NCBI RefSeq assembly: GCF_014645135.1
Contig: NZ_BMLH01000001.1
Coordinates: 806,001-870,000 of the forward strand
Length of the DNA: 64,000 nt
Source: Rheinheimera tangshanensis
GTDB taxonomy: Bacteria > Pseudomonadota > Gammaproteobacteria > Enterobacterales > Alteromonadaceae
Reading direction: 5' to 3'
In this document: piece after piece, positions 34,198 to 42,490 of the stretch
Numbering within the stretch: the first letter of the stretch is position 1
Layout of the letters: the number at the start of each line of letters is the position of its first letter
Position numbers and translations under genes: made by a program
Notes under the pieces: generated by a model
What the model was told of the DNA's origin: nothing
The model's database searches: none
Seen by the model: the letters and a program-made list of their open reading frames with translations, nothing else

Positions 34198-34314
34198 TCA
34201 AAGTAATTGATGGTGCAGCCAGGCGACAAGTGCGGCATCCCCATGAGCATAGTTGTCCTATGTGATTGGGGTGAGCGCACGCAGTCAACAACGCTGCAAC
34301 TTCAAGTACCAAGA
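34198..34314. repeat. Structured intergenic repeat, copy 1 (3' of aceA)
   Basis: About 115 bp, sharing AAGTAATTGATG, GCAGC(C/T)AGGCGACAAGTG and GTCAACAACGCTGC with copies at 43209-43332 and 63042-63158. The centre forms a hairpin (CCCCA...GAGCATAG...CTATGTGA...TGGGG) and the ends pair as GTGCAGC/GCTGCAAC. It is a mobile or RNA-level palindromic unit rather than a gene. Confidence 0.8.
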
Positions 34315-34350
34315 GAAATTTGATTTACGTGGTCGGGTTACACTGACATT

Positions 34351-34374
34351 GGCAGCCGCGAGGCTGCCTTTTTT
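34351..34374 (+). terminator. Rho-independent terminator after aceA
   Basis: GGCAGCC-GCGA-GGCTGCC followed by TTTTTT, about 255 bp after the aceA stop and after the repeat copies. Confidence 0.88.
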
Positions 34375-34464
34375 ATGTACTTGGTGTTGTCATTGCCATG
34401 ATTTAAAAAGACCAGACATCTTATCGTGGAACTCATTTAAAGCATAAGCCCTTTGCCGTACTAA

Positions 34465-34788
34465 TCAGGGGGCGACGATATCAGAAATAGATACTTTACC
34501 TTTTGAGCGTTGCTCGTAGGGTTCCAACATGGCGACCACTTTATCCGCGTTGGCGCTTCGGGCGAAGTTGACTAAGGTTTTGCCATTACAGACGACTTTA
34601 TCGACGGCATTCTGTTTAGATAAGCGATTAGCTCTGAGCGTTTTATTCAGGCTGAGGCGGTCGTCATTCTGAGCATGGGTGCAGCTTTCAATCAAGATAT
34701 TCTTGATGAGCGGATCCATAGAATTCTGAGCACTGGCTGTGGTGGATAGAATTAAGGTTGCTACAGCAAAGATGAGTTTGGTGTTCAT
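34465..34788 (-). CDS. Exported DUF3718 family protein
   Basis: This small secreted protein (107 aa) has a signal peptide (MNTKLIFAVATLILSTTASA). The DUF3718 core is visible: IESCTHAQNDDRLSLNKTLR, VVCNGKTLVNFARSANADKV. Two cysteines (in ESC and VVC) probably form a disulfide in the periplasm. The start at 34788 is set by the signal peptide and a GAGGG ribosome site; the longer open frame upstream runs through a terminator and the neighbouring gene. The function of DUF3718 is not known. Confidence 0.8.
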   Translation of the reverse strand: MNTKLIFAVATLILSTTASAQNSMDPLIKNILIESCTHAQNDDRLSLNKTLRANRLSKQNAVDKVVCNGKTLVNFARSANADKVVAMLEPYEQRSKGKVSISDIVAP

Positions 34789-34943
34789 TTGATAGCCCTC
34801 TGTATTGATATATGGCTCTTGCCACCCCTGTATTCTGGCGCCCAAAGCCTTAATTTTCCTGCCTGCTGTGACTAAAGGATCAGCAAAGGTGACCAGAGGT
34901 AAGGTGTTACTTTTGCTTACGTTCGGCGTGAAAAAGACAAAAA

Positions 34944-34976
34944 AAAGCCCGGCAAGTTTTGACTTTTCCGGGCTTT
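34944..34976 (-). terminator. Rho-independent terminator of the LytTR regulator operon
   Basis: AAAGCCCGG pairs with CCGGGCTTT; on the minus strand it runs into eight Ts, 18 bp after the regulator's stop. Confidence 0.88.
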
Positions 34977-34993
34977 CTGCCATCAGAAACAGG

Positions 34994-35725
34994 CTACTTT
35001 GTTGGTAGTAGTTGAGATGACCAATCGGCTTTAAAGCGTCTGGACGCTGCCACCGTCTGGCCGTTGGAAAGTAATAACTGATAGTCGTTATTATGAGGCT
35101 GCACTTTGTGTACATGGTGCAAATTCACTATGGTGGAGCGATGCACCTGAGCAAATTGCGCCGGCAGGCGCTGCATCAGCTCTTTTATTGTCTCGCGGAT
35201 AATCAGGTTTTCACCCAAGGTGTAGACACACATATAATTGCCTGCCGCTTCAATCATCAGAATATCAATATCATCGAGCAGTAAAGTTGAAGCGCCGGTT
35301 TTAAAAGTGAGTTTGCTTTGGGCCGCGGCAACAGGCAGGTCCTGTTGTTTGTCCAGAGCTGTTTTGGCATCCAGCAGGGTTTGAGCCAGGCGTTGGCGTG
35401 ATACAGGTTTGAGCAGGTAATCGAACGCAAAGTGCTCGTAGGCTGAAAAAGCATAATTGTCATAGGCGGTCACCAGAATAATCAACGGCGCTGCCATGGC
35501 TGAGGATTTATTCAGCTGCTTTAGCACCTCAATACCTTTAATTCCCGGCATCTGAATATCTAAAAACACCAGATCGACAGTGTTGTGCTGTAAATAAGCC
35601 AGAACCTCGTCACCGTTATCAAAACAAGCCTCGATCTGAATATTCGGATAAGTTGCCAGCTTGGCTTTTAAATTACTGATGGCTAACGGCTCATCGTCGG
35701 CTATGACAGTTTTAATCTGCTGCAT
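34994..35725 (-). CDS. LytTR-family response regulator
   Basis: This 243-aa regulator has an N-terminal receiver (VIADDEPLAISNLKAKL; phosphorylated Asp in LVFLDIQMPGIKG, about residue 55; Thr in LVTAYDNYAFSA; Lys in DYLLKPVS). A C-terminal LytTR DNA-binding domain follows (ILMIEAAGNYMCVYTLGE, AQVHRSTIVNLHHV, LLSNGQTVAASRRF). It overlaps the kinase gene upstream by 14 bp and is the last gene of a three-gene operon with two LytS-like kinases. Target promoters are unknown; the divergent symporter gene is a candidate. Confidence 0.93.
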   Translation of the reverse strand: MQQIKTVIADDEPLAISNLKAKLATYPNIQIEACFDNGDEVLAYLQHNTVDLVFLDIQMPGIKGIEVLKQLNKSSAMAAPLIILVTAYDNYAFSAYEHFAFDYLLKPVSRQRLAQTLLDAKTALDKQQDLPVAAAQSKLTFKTGASTLLLDDIDILMIEAAGNYMCVYTLGENLIIRETIKELMQRLPAQFAQVHRSTIVNLHHVHKVQPHNNDYQLLLSNGQTVAASRRFKADWSSQLLPTK

Positions 35726-36797
35726 GCAGTAACTCCAAAGGTAAAGAAATTTGTCCGGTAAATTTATGCTGTTCCTGATGGAAACTTAAGCTGGCTTTGC
35801 CATGAAACAGTAAGCTCAGGCGTTCAGCCAGATTATGCAGACTGCCAAAACTAGCCTGTTGTGGCCAACCTGCAGCGAGCAGAGTTCCGGGGCCATTGTC
35901 TGACAGTTTTAACACTAAAGCCGATGCCTGTTGGCTAACCTCTATATCTATACTGGCATGGCCTTTTAGCTCAGATACGGCATATTTAATAGCGTTCTCA
36001 GCCAAAGGTTGTAGTAGTAAAGGTGGCACTTTTTGCTGCAAGGCTTGCTCATCTAATTGCCAGTTAATCTCCAGACGCTCACCAAAACGAACTTGTTGAA
36101 TGGCCAGATAAGCAGCCAAAGCGTCCAGCTCTTCTTTTAACGGTATTAAATGCTCCGTATGATTTTTTAGCGAATGGCGCAGAAAGCTGGACAGTTGCAG
36201 GATCAGATTTTCAGCGTCCAGACCTTTGTGCTGCACTATCAAAGAGTTCAGCGCATTGAGTGTATTAAACATAAAATGAGGGTTCAGTTGATACCTTAGT
36301 ACTTTTAAGCGGGCAATGCGGGCCTGACGAGCCAGCTCCTGCTGTTGCCGGAATTCCGCTCTGTTAAACAGGTTGGCTTTGTAGACTAAAAACAGTGCAA
36401 ACCAGCCTGCGATGGGCAATAACACCAGATTAAAAGCCAAAGCGTACTGTAGTATCGAATCAGTTTCAGAGGGCATCAGGGCATAATTCATCATCAGATA
36501 CTGGCGCACAGGAGTTAACAGCAGCCAGAGTGGAATAAGCCAACGCGCCAGCCGCAAGGCTTGCTGTTTACTACTGATATTCCTCGCCAGCTCTTTTTGC
36601 CCCAGGTAACCTGTGACGATAAAGTTCACTGTGCTGATCAGGAAGTAAATCACCAGATAAGGGAAAACGTCTCTGTCATCCAGTGGAACCAACACCGCCA
36701 GATGGATAAATTTGATCAGCAGATAGCTTAACCAGAATACTAAATGCCAGTACCAGAACCTTTCTTTATTCACCTCAAAATTGACAGTCGCATTCAT
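35712..36797 (-). CDS. LytS-like membrane sensor histidine kinase
   Basis: This 361-aa kinase has several N-terminal transmembrane helices (FWYWHLVFWLSYLLIKFIHL and VIYFLISTVNFIVTGYLG among them), then the His_kinase domain with the phosphoacceptor His in LRYQLNPHFMFNTLNALNSL. The HATPase region follows (LLLQPLAENAIKYAV, LKLSDNGPG, FGSLHNLAERLSLLF). It overlaps the downstream regulator by 14 bp and the upstream paralogous kinase by 4 bp. Compared with the first kinase its G2 segment is less canonical (SFGSLHNL rather than GVGLTNI), which may mean weaker activity. Confidence 0.9.
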   Translation of the reverse strand: MNATVNFEVNKERFWYWHLVFWLSYLLIKFIHLAVLVPLDDRDVFPYLVIYFLISTVNFIVTGYLGQKELARNISSKQQALRLARWLIPLWLLLTPVRQYLMMNYALMPSETDSILQYALAFNLVLLPIAGWFALFLVYKANLFNRAEFRQQQELARQARIARLKVLRYQLNPHFMFNTLNALNSLIVQHKGLDAENLILQLSSFLRHSLKNHTEHLIPLKEELDALAAYLAIQQVRFGERLEINWQLDEQALQQKVPPLLLQPLAENAIKYAVSELKGHASIDIEVSQQASALVLKLSDNGPGTLLAAGWPQQASFGSLHNLAERLSLLFHGKASLSFHQEQHKFTGQISLPLELLHAAD

Positions 36798-37852
36798 GTC
36801 GCCACTCCTTGCAGAGGCAGTTGAATGGACACCAGAAATCCCTGTTGTCTGGCCTGCACTACCAGACTTGCTGCCGTGCCAAAGTGTTGACTTAAACGGT
36901 TCTGAATATTGGTTAAACCCACGCCTGAACTTTGCCCCAGTTGTTTAACAGCCCGCTCACCGGGGCCATCATCTTCTACTTGCAGACAAAGTTGGCCATC
37001 CTGTTGCTGTCCGGCAATGGTAATAGTGGCCCCTTGTTGCTGGGTGGCGACGGCATATTTAATAGCGTTTTCAACCAGCGGTTGCAGTAGCAGGGCGGGG
37101 ATCAGATGTTGACGCACATTCTGATCAATCCTCCAGTCGACTTTGAGTTTGTTGCCGAAGCGGGTTTTTTGTAAGGCCAGATAGGCTTCTATAGCGGCAA
37201 GCTCGTCGGCCAGTTTTACCAGACTATCGGGTGAGCTGCTTAAGGAATAGCGTAAAAAGGACGCCAGTTGTTCTGACATCAGCTCAGCGTCATCAAATCG
37301 TTCGGCTTCAATCAGCGCACAGACCGAGTTTAAGGCGTTAAAAGTAAAGTGTGGATTGAGTTGATGGCGCAAGGCCTGCAATTCAAGTTGTTGTATTTTC
37401 TGACTTAAACGTGCGGATTCTGCAAGGCGGAAATGACGTTGCTGGTTCAGAATATAAGCCAGATAAAGTGCGGTCCAGACAAAAAATGCCAGTGTATTGC
37501 TGTCGAGGTTACTTAATAAAAAACGCGGATCAAATTTGTCTTCTTTCATCGGGATCAGCCAAAAAGCATTTTCCGCAGGCACGTAGATACAGGTTAATAA
37601 CAAAGCAGCCAGAACTAAGTGCCAGACCGCAAAATTATGCTGATTAATTTTGTACTGAGACCAGATCAGCAAAGCCCCTGTCACCAGCATAGCTGCAGCG
37701 TCACTGACAAAACTGATGGCTAAATACTGCAACGCTTCAGCTTTGTCCCACAGCAGATAATCCAGGCACCAGCTAAACACACTTAGGGTGAAAATAATGC
37801 TCCAGAACAGGCAGTGGTAGCGCAGTAAAGGTGTGAGTTCAGAATTAAACAC
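36794..37852 (-). CDS. LytS-like membrane sensor histidine kinase (paralogue)
   Basis: This is the first gene of the operon: 352 aa, with hydrophobic N-terminal helices (YHCLFWSIIFTLSVFSWCLD, LAISFVSDAAAMLVTGALLI). The phosphoacceptor motif is LRHQLNPHFTFNALNSVCAL, and the ATP-binding domain shows LLQPLVENAIKYAV, VEDDGPGE and SGVGLTNIQNRL. It shares domain order and many residues with the next gene, so a tandem duplication is likely. Two kinases with one regulator could form a heterodimer or sense two signals. Confidence 0.9.
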   Translation of the reverse strand: MFNSELTPLLRYHCLFWSIIFTLSVFSWCLDYLLWDKAEALQYLAISFVSDAAAMLVTGALLIWSQYKINQHNFAVWHLVLAALLLTCIYVPAENAFWLIPMKEDKFDPRFLLSNLDSNTLAFFVWTALYLAYILNQQRHFRLAESARLSQKIQQLELQALRHQLNPHFTFNALNSVCALIEAERFDDAELMSEQLASFLRYSLSSSPDSLVKLADELAAIEAYLALQKTRFGNKLKVDWRIDQNVRQHLIPALLLQPLVENAIKYAVATQQQGATITIAGQQQDGQLCLQVEDDGPGERAVKQLGQSSGVGLTNIQNRLSQHFGTAASLVVQARQQGFLVSIQLPLQGVAT

Positions 37853-38197
37853 CGGGTTATTCCTGTCAGGGTTGATGTAGCCAGTATAACCAAAGACTTA
37901 CCGAAATCGACCAGTGCAATGGTTCACTGGACGTAAAGGTGTGACCAGCGGGTTTTGAGCCAAATTACTTTTTAATCTCTGGTTTTGTTGTCAGTGACTA
38001 GTGAAAAAATAACAATAGTAGTCCTCTGATAGCTGCGTTATGGTAGCCGCGTGCACTAAGTGCCGGATCTTGCTGTCATGACGCGACTTAACGCAGAAGT
38101 CAGGCAAATTATCCGGCTGCGTAGCTATTCTGCTTTTGATATGGCAAATTAGCGACGTTTGAAAAAATTAAGTTCAGAATAATTATAAGGAAGGGAA
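37853..38197. other. Divergent intergenic region (kinase operon / symporter)
   Basis: 345 bp without a gene. It must carry the promoters of both directions; GGAAGGGAA just before 38198 is the symporter's ribosome site. I see G/C-rich stretches (around 38030-38130) with short complementary words but no riboswitch or operator I can name. Confidence 0.4.
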
Positions 38198-39715
38198 ATG
38201 GAAGGCTTTATTAGTACGCTAAACAGCATAGTCTGGAGCCCGGCGCTGATTTACCTCTGTCTTGGTGCAGGGTTGTTTTACTCTCTACTCACCCGTTTTG
38301 CTCAGGTGCGTCATTTCAAAGAAATGTGCAAACTGATGCTCAATAACAGTGAATCCGAAAAAGGTATCTCGTCATTTCAGGCTTTGGCTGTGTCTTTATC
38401 CGGTCGGGTTGGGGTAGGTAACATCGCTGGTGTTGCCGCTGCTATAGGTTTTGGCGGACCAGGTGCTGTGTTTTGGATGTGGGTTGTGGCCTTTTTAGGT
38501 GCCAGCACCGCTTATGTTGAATCGACCTTAGGCCAAATTTATAAAGTCGAAGAAAATGGTCAATACCGCGGTGGTCCAGCTTATTATTTTGAGCGTTGTC
38601 TGGGCTGGCGCTGGTTAGGTATTCTGTTTGCTATTTCTGCCATTGTTGGCTGCGGTATCTTTTTACCCGGCGTGCAAGCCAATGCCGTTGGTAATGCGAT
38701 CACCCAGGTTTTTGGTGAAGGCACAGCTGTGGTGACCAGCTTTGGTGAAGTGGGTAGTAACAAACTGATTGGCCTGGCTTTTATTCTGATTATTTTGGCC
38801 TTCATCATTTTTGGCGGTATTAAACGTATCGCAAACTTTACCCAAATCGTGGTGCCGTTTATGGCTTTGGGTTACATCATTCTTGCTTTGATCGTTGTGT
38901 TTTTAAATCTTGATAAAGTACCAGCTATTTTCAGCCTGATTTTCACTGATGCTTTTACGGCTCAGGCTGGTTTTGGTGCAGCTATAGGCTGGGGGGTGAA
39001 GCGTGGTATTTATTCCAATGAAGCAGGCCAGGGCACAGGTCCGCATGCGGCGGCCGCTGCAGAAGTTGAACACCCGGCTCAGCAAGGTTTAGTGCAGGCT
39101 TTTTCTGTGTATGTAGACACTTTATTTGTCTGTACCGCAACAGCTTTAATGATCCTGATCACCCAGCAATACAACGTGCAAACCGAAGACTTTAATGCTG
39201 TTGCTGGCACAGGCACTATGATAGTGCAGAATATTGATGCAGCGACTGAGGTTGCCTCTCCGGCCTTTACTCAGTTAGCTTTATTAAGTGTGTTTGGTCA
39301 GTTTGGTCAGGTGTTTGCCGGGCTTGCGATCTTCTTCTTTGCTTTTACTACAATTCTGGCCTATTACTACATCACTGAAACTAACGTCGCCTACTTAAAT
39401 CGTATATTTAACAACAAGTTGCCAAGTCTTGTTTTCAAACTGTTATTAATGTTTATGGTCGCCTACGGCACAGTGAACAGCGCAGGTTACATCTGGAACA
39501 TTGGTGATTTGGGAGTCGGCATCATGGCCTGGGTGAACGTTCTGGGTATTTTGCTGATTTTCTTTATGTACAAGCCAACCATGCGCTGCCTGCGTGATTA
39601 CGAAGAGCAGAAAAAGAATGGTGGCCCTGTGACTTTTGACCCTGTGAAGTTAGGCATTAAAAACGCCACTTTCTGGGAAAAACGTCTGGAAAAACAGCAG
39701 CAAGAGAACAAGTAA
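38198..39715 (+). CDS. Sodium:alanine/glycine symporter (AGCS family)
   Basis: This 505-aa inner-membrane symporter brings in alanine or glycine with sodium. AGCS signatures are present: ISSFQALAVSLSGRVGVGNIAGVAAA, FWMWVVAFLGASTAYVESTL, YRGGPAYYFE and GVKRGIYSNEAGQGTGPHAA. About eleven helices are visible and the protein is complete. It is divergent from the LytS/LytTR operon, hinting that the two-component system may respond to or control amino-acid uptake. A terminator follows directly. Confidence 0.93.
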   Translation: MEGFISTLNSIVWSPALIYLCLGAGLFYSLLTRFAQVRHFKEMCKLMLNNSESEKGISSFQALAVSLSGRVGVGNIAGVAAAIGFGGPGAVFWMWVVAFLGASTAYVESTLGQIYKVEENGQYRGGPAYYFERCLGWRWLGILFAISAIVGCGIFLPGVQANAVGNAITQVFGEGTAVVTSFGEVGSNKLIGLAFILIILAFIIFGGIKRIANFTQIVVPFMALGYIILALIVVFLNLDKVPAIFSLIFTDAFTAQAGFGAAIGWGVKRGIYSNEAGQGTGPHAAAAAEVEHPAQQGLVQAFSVYVDTLFVCTATALMILITQQYNVQTEDFNAVAGTGTMIVQNIDAATEVASPAFTQLALLSVFGQFGQVFAGLAIFFFAFTTILAYYYITETNVAYLNRIFNNKLPSLVFKLLLMFMVAYGTVNSAGYIWNIGDLGVGIMAWVNVLGILLIFFMYKPTMRCLRDYEEQKKNGGPVTFDPVKLGIKNATFWEKRLEKQQQENK

Positions 39716-39734
39716 CTCTTGGATTATTCTGCAA

Positions 39735-39765
39735 AAGGAGCTGATCACCAGCTCCTTTTTTTATC
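39735..39765 (+). terminator. Rho-independent terminator of the symporter gene
   Basis: AAGGAGCTG-ATCAC-CAGCTCCTT followed by a T-run, about 20 bp after the symporter stop. It also rules out a TTG start at 39719 for the next gene. Confidence 0.88.
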
Positions 39766-39781
39766 AACACAGGAGTCTGGG

Positions 39782-40294
39782 GTGATTGCTAAAACCAACC
39801 GCTTAACTTTACGGGAACTTCAGCTTGCCGATGCTGCTTTTGCTTTGCGTTTATATAACGAGCCCAGCTTTTTACAGCATATAGGTGACAAAGGGGTTCG
39901 TACTCTGGCTGATGCCGAAAAGAACCTGCAGCAAGGCGCTATCGCCAGTTATGCACAGCATGGTTATGGTATGTGGCTGGTAGAAAATCAGCAGGGCCAG
40001 GCCATAGGATTATGTGGTCTGATAAAACGTGATTTTTTAACCGAAACTGACTTAGGTTATGCCTATCTGCCACAATATTTTGGTTTGGGATATGCGTATG
40101 AAGCGGCAAGCGCAGTATTGGCTTATGCCGCAGCGCAGACAGAGCTTAAAACACTGGTGGCTATAGTGTCACCGGCCAATCTGGCGTCTAAGGCTTTATT
40201 GCAGAAATTGGGATTTGTGCAGCATGGTCAGGTATTGGTGCCGGATAAAAATGAAATGGTTGATTTTTATCGTGTTCAGCTCGAAAAAAACTAA
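39782..40294 (+). CDS. GNAT-family N-acetyltransferase (RimJ/RimL type)
   Basis: This cytoplasmic acetyl-CoA-dependent acetyltransferase of about 170 aa starts at GTG 39782 (VIAKTNRLTLREL), supported by AGGAG seven bases before it. RimJ/RimL-type segments are present: RLTLRELQLADAAFALRLYN at the start, GLCGLIKRD, the acetyl-CoA loop LGYAYLPQYFGLGYAYEAA and the C-terminal NLASKALLQKLGF. The acceptor is unknown; such proteins acetylate ribosomal proteins, peptides or amines. Confidence 0.88.
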   Translation: MIAKTNRLTLRELQLADAAFALRLYNEPSFLQHIGDKGVRTLADAEKNLQQGAIASYAQHGYGMWLVENQQGQAIGLCGLIKRDFLTETDLGYAYLPQYFGLGYAYEAASAVLAYAAAQTELKTLVAIVSPANLASKALLQKLGFVQHGQVLVPDKNEMVDFYRVQLEKN

Positions 40295-40306
40295 CTGAGC
40301 CTGAAC

Positions 40307-40528
40307 TCAATTGCTGTCCTGCTGCCTGGCCTTTTGTTGTTTCAGATAATCTTCATAGCTGCCATTTTGCCGCTCCAGACATTGAGCTTTTACCTGAGGT
40401 GGAAGCTGATTGCACTGGGCTCTGTGGTCACGCTGCATTCTGTTGAACCACCATTCATCTGAGCCGACTTTGCTATAAGCACAGGCACTTTGTAGTAATA
40501 CCAGCAGCAGTACTAGGGCGCAACGCAT
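40307..40528 (-). CDS. Small exported protein, possible lipoprotein
   Basis: This 73-residue protein has an N-terminal hydrophobic signal (MRCALVLLLVLLQSACAYS). The Cys after QSA could be a lipidation site, but the -3 residue is Gln instead of the usual Leu/Val/Ile. The mature part contains two further cysteines (RAQCNQLPPQVKAQCLERQ) and a Gln-rich end. I do not recognise a named family. It converges with the acetyltransferase gene and overlaps no other gene. Confidence 0.6.
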   Translation of the reverse strand: MRCALVLLLVLLQSACAYSKVGSDEWWFNRMQRDHRAQCNQLPPQVKAQCLERQNGSYEDYLKQQKARQQDSN

Positions 40529-40700
40529 ATTTGTCTCCTTCTGTGGCTTACTAAAAGTATGCTCTGCAACAGTTTGTATTACCAGACTTTTATCCGGGTT
40601 TGTTCAGGCCATAGTTGTCACTAAAAGTTCATCAAAAAAAATCAAACAAGCAGTGCCTAAACTTTTATGCTGTTGAAAACTCAATTCACCGGCTGAGACT

Positions 40701-41714
40701 GTGCAAAGCAAACGATCCCGCCTGCTGTTACCTGAACTGATCCGCCTGGAAGCACTGATAGAGACTTTCCCCACCAGGGTAAAAGCGACGGAGCTGGCCC
40801 GTTTTCAGTCTGGAACTCATGCTTATCCCAGTTATTTAATTGAACTGGCAGAGTTTGATCCAGCTAAACCATCACTGCTGTTAACCGGAGGTGTGCACGG
40901 TCTGGAGCGTATTGGTTCAGCGGTGCTGATCGCGTTTTTAGAAAGTGTGCTACAACGGCTGGAGTGGGATCATGGTTTGCAGCACCAGTTAAGTCAGCTG
41001 AATCTTTTAGTTTTACCTATGGTAAACCCTGTCGGTATGGCCAATCACAGCAGAAGTAATGGTAATGGTGTGGATTTAATGCGCAATGCTCCTGTCAATT
41101 GCGAAGAGAAAGCCGCATTTTTAGTGGGGGGGCAAGGTTATTCACCGCGTTTACCCTGGTTCAGAGGCAACCCACAACAACCCGAAGCTGAAAGTCAGGT
41201 GCTGTTCGAACTGGTGCGGCAAAAGCTGTTTCAAAGCCCATTTAGTCTGGTGCTGGACTGCCATTCAGGGTTTGGGCAGGTCGACCGGATCTGGTTTCCT
41301 TATGCCAAAAGCCGCAAACCTGTGCCACATCTGGCCGAGCTATACCGGCTGCGCCAGTTGTTATTTGACTGCTATCCGCATCAGGCTTACGCCTTTGAAC
41401 CTCAATCCTTACATTATTTATGTCATGGTGATGTCTGGGATTATCTGTATGACGAGTCGTTGCACGGCACTACGCTGTTTTTACCCCTGACTTTGGAGAT
41501 GGGATCCTGGAACTGGGTGCGGAAAAATCCGTTTCAGTTGTTATCCAGTTTAGGTTTATTCCATCCGGTGAAACCTCACAGAGTCAAAAGGGTATTGCGC
41601 ACTCATTTAACCCTGTTTCATTTTCTGATTGCAGCTACTGCCTCGCATCAGGAGTGGCGACGTGCACTTTACCCCCGTATGCTCAGGCAGGAGGCGATGG
41701 AGTTATGGTATTGA
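40701..41714 (+). CDS. M14-family zinc carboxypeptidase-like protein
   Basis: This 337-aa protein has the zinc carboxypeptidase/AstE-like fold: zinc ligands HxxE in LLTGGVHGLERIG and a distal His in LVLDCHSGFG, plus NPVGMANHSRSNGNGVDLMRN typical of M14 substrate binding and the likely catalytic Glu in LTLEMGSW. There is no signal peptide, so it is cytoplasmic. It starts at GTG (40701) with a weak ribosome site. The next gene starts within its last codons. Peptide or murein-peptide trimming is possible; the substrate is not known. Confidence 0.8.
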   Translation: MQSKRSRLLLPELIRLEALIETFPTRVKATELARFQSGTHAYPSYLIELAEFDPAKPSLLLTGGVHGLERIGSAVLIAFLESVLQRLEWDHGLQHQLSQLNLLVLPMVNPVGMANHSRSNGNGVDLMRNAPVNCEEKAAFLVGGQGYSPRLPWFRGNPQQPEAESQVLFELVRQKLFQSPFSLVLDCHSGFGQVDRIWFPYAKSRKPVPHLAELYRLRQLLFDCYPHQAYAFEPQSLHYLCHGDVWDYLYDESLHGTTLFLPLTLEMGSWNWVRKNPFQLLSSLGLFHPVKPHRVKRVLRTHLTLFHFLIAATASHQEWRRALYPRMLRQEAMELWY

Positions 41715-42490
41715 AACCGGAGCAAAAACCTGTGCTGTTATTGCGTGGTTTATTGCGTGAAAGCCGGCATTGGCTCGACTTTCCGTCTTTACTCAGTGCG
41801 AAGTTACAACGTCCTGTATTGACTTTGGATTTACCAGGCTGTGGTGCCTTGTATCAACAGTCATCAGCCAGCTCCATTCCGGCGTTGCGCTCGCAATTGC
41901 AACAACAATGGGCTGAACTTTACCCTGAGGAGCAAGGCAAAGCCTTCGATCTGGTTGCCATTTCTATGGGGGGAATGCTGGCGCTGGATTGGGCGCTGAA
42001 CGCACCAGAGCGGGTGAAATCTGTGACCTTAATCAATAGCAGCAGTGCAGGGTTAAGCCCGTTTTGGCAGCGATTACACCCCCGTAACTACCTGAAAATA
42101 TTACTCTGTGTCGTAGCAGGGCCATTAAAACGCGAAGAGCTGATCTGGCAAATGACAGTGAATTCGCCACTCCAATCTGATGTTTTAAAGTTGTGGCAGC
42201 ACTGGGCCATTGAACATCCGGTTAGCCGCAGCAACGCGTTGCGCCAGCTTTGGGCCGCCAGCCGTTTTCAACTGACAGCGCGGCCTGCTTGTCCTGTCTT
42301 TGTGGTCTCTGGTTTGGCCGATCAACTGGTATCGCCGCTTTGCAGTCAGGCGCTGGCACATAAGCTAAATGCAGCTTTACTGACCCATGCAGAGGCAGGG
42401 CATGATCTACCGCTGGAAGCCGGGCCCTGGCTGGCCGATGTTATAGATCAAAATTTAAATGAGGTTTACCGGCAATATAGTTGCGTCTGA
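41705..42490 (+). CDS. Alpha/beta-hydrolase fold protein
   Basis: This 261-aa hydrolase shows the fold's order: VLLLRGLLRESRHWLDF near the N-terminus, the nucleophile elbow AISMGGMLAL (Ser in the G-x-S-x-G-like position, with Ala replacing the first Gly), an Asp in VVSGLADQLVSP and the catalytic His in AEAGHDLPLEAGPW. I prefer ATG 41705, with GGAG before it, over GTG 41654; it overlaps the carboxypeptidase gene by 10 bp, implying coupled translation. Its 3' end overlaps the convergent tapT gene by 50 bp. Substrate unknown. Confidence 0.82.
   Translation: MVLKPEQKPVLLLRGLLRESRHWLDFPSLLSAKLQRPVLTLDLPGCGALYQQSSASSIPALRSQLQQQWAELYPEEQGKAFDLVAISMGGMLALDWALNAPERVKSVTLINSSSAGLSPFWQRLHPRNYLKILLCVVAGPLKREELIWQMTVNSPLQSDVLKLWQHWAIEHPVSRSNALRQLWAASRFQLTARPACPVFVVSGLADQLVSPLCSQALAHKLNAALLTHAEAGHDLPLEAGPWLADVIDQNLNEVYRQYSCV

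Noticed and set aside
34061-34312. A minus-strand frame of 83 codons after aceA
   Set aside because: It is made of the translated intergenic repeat copies (internally repetitive LEVAALLTA...) and has no independent support.
34789-35115. Extension of the DUF3718 frame upstream to 35115
   Set aside because: The extra 109 codons run through the LytTR terminator and into that gene; the internal ATG at 34788 has a ribosome site and starts a clean signal peptide.
37853-38197. Possible glycine or other riboswitch upstream of the alanine/glycine symporter
   Set aside because: No glycine-riboswitch core sequences could be found, and complementary words in the region are too short to support a named structure.
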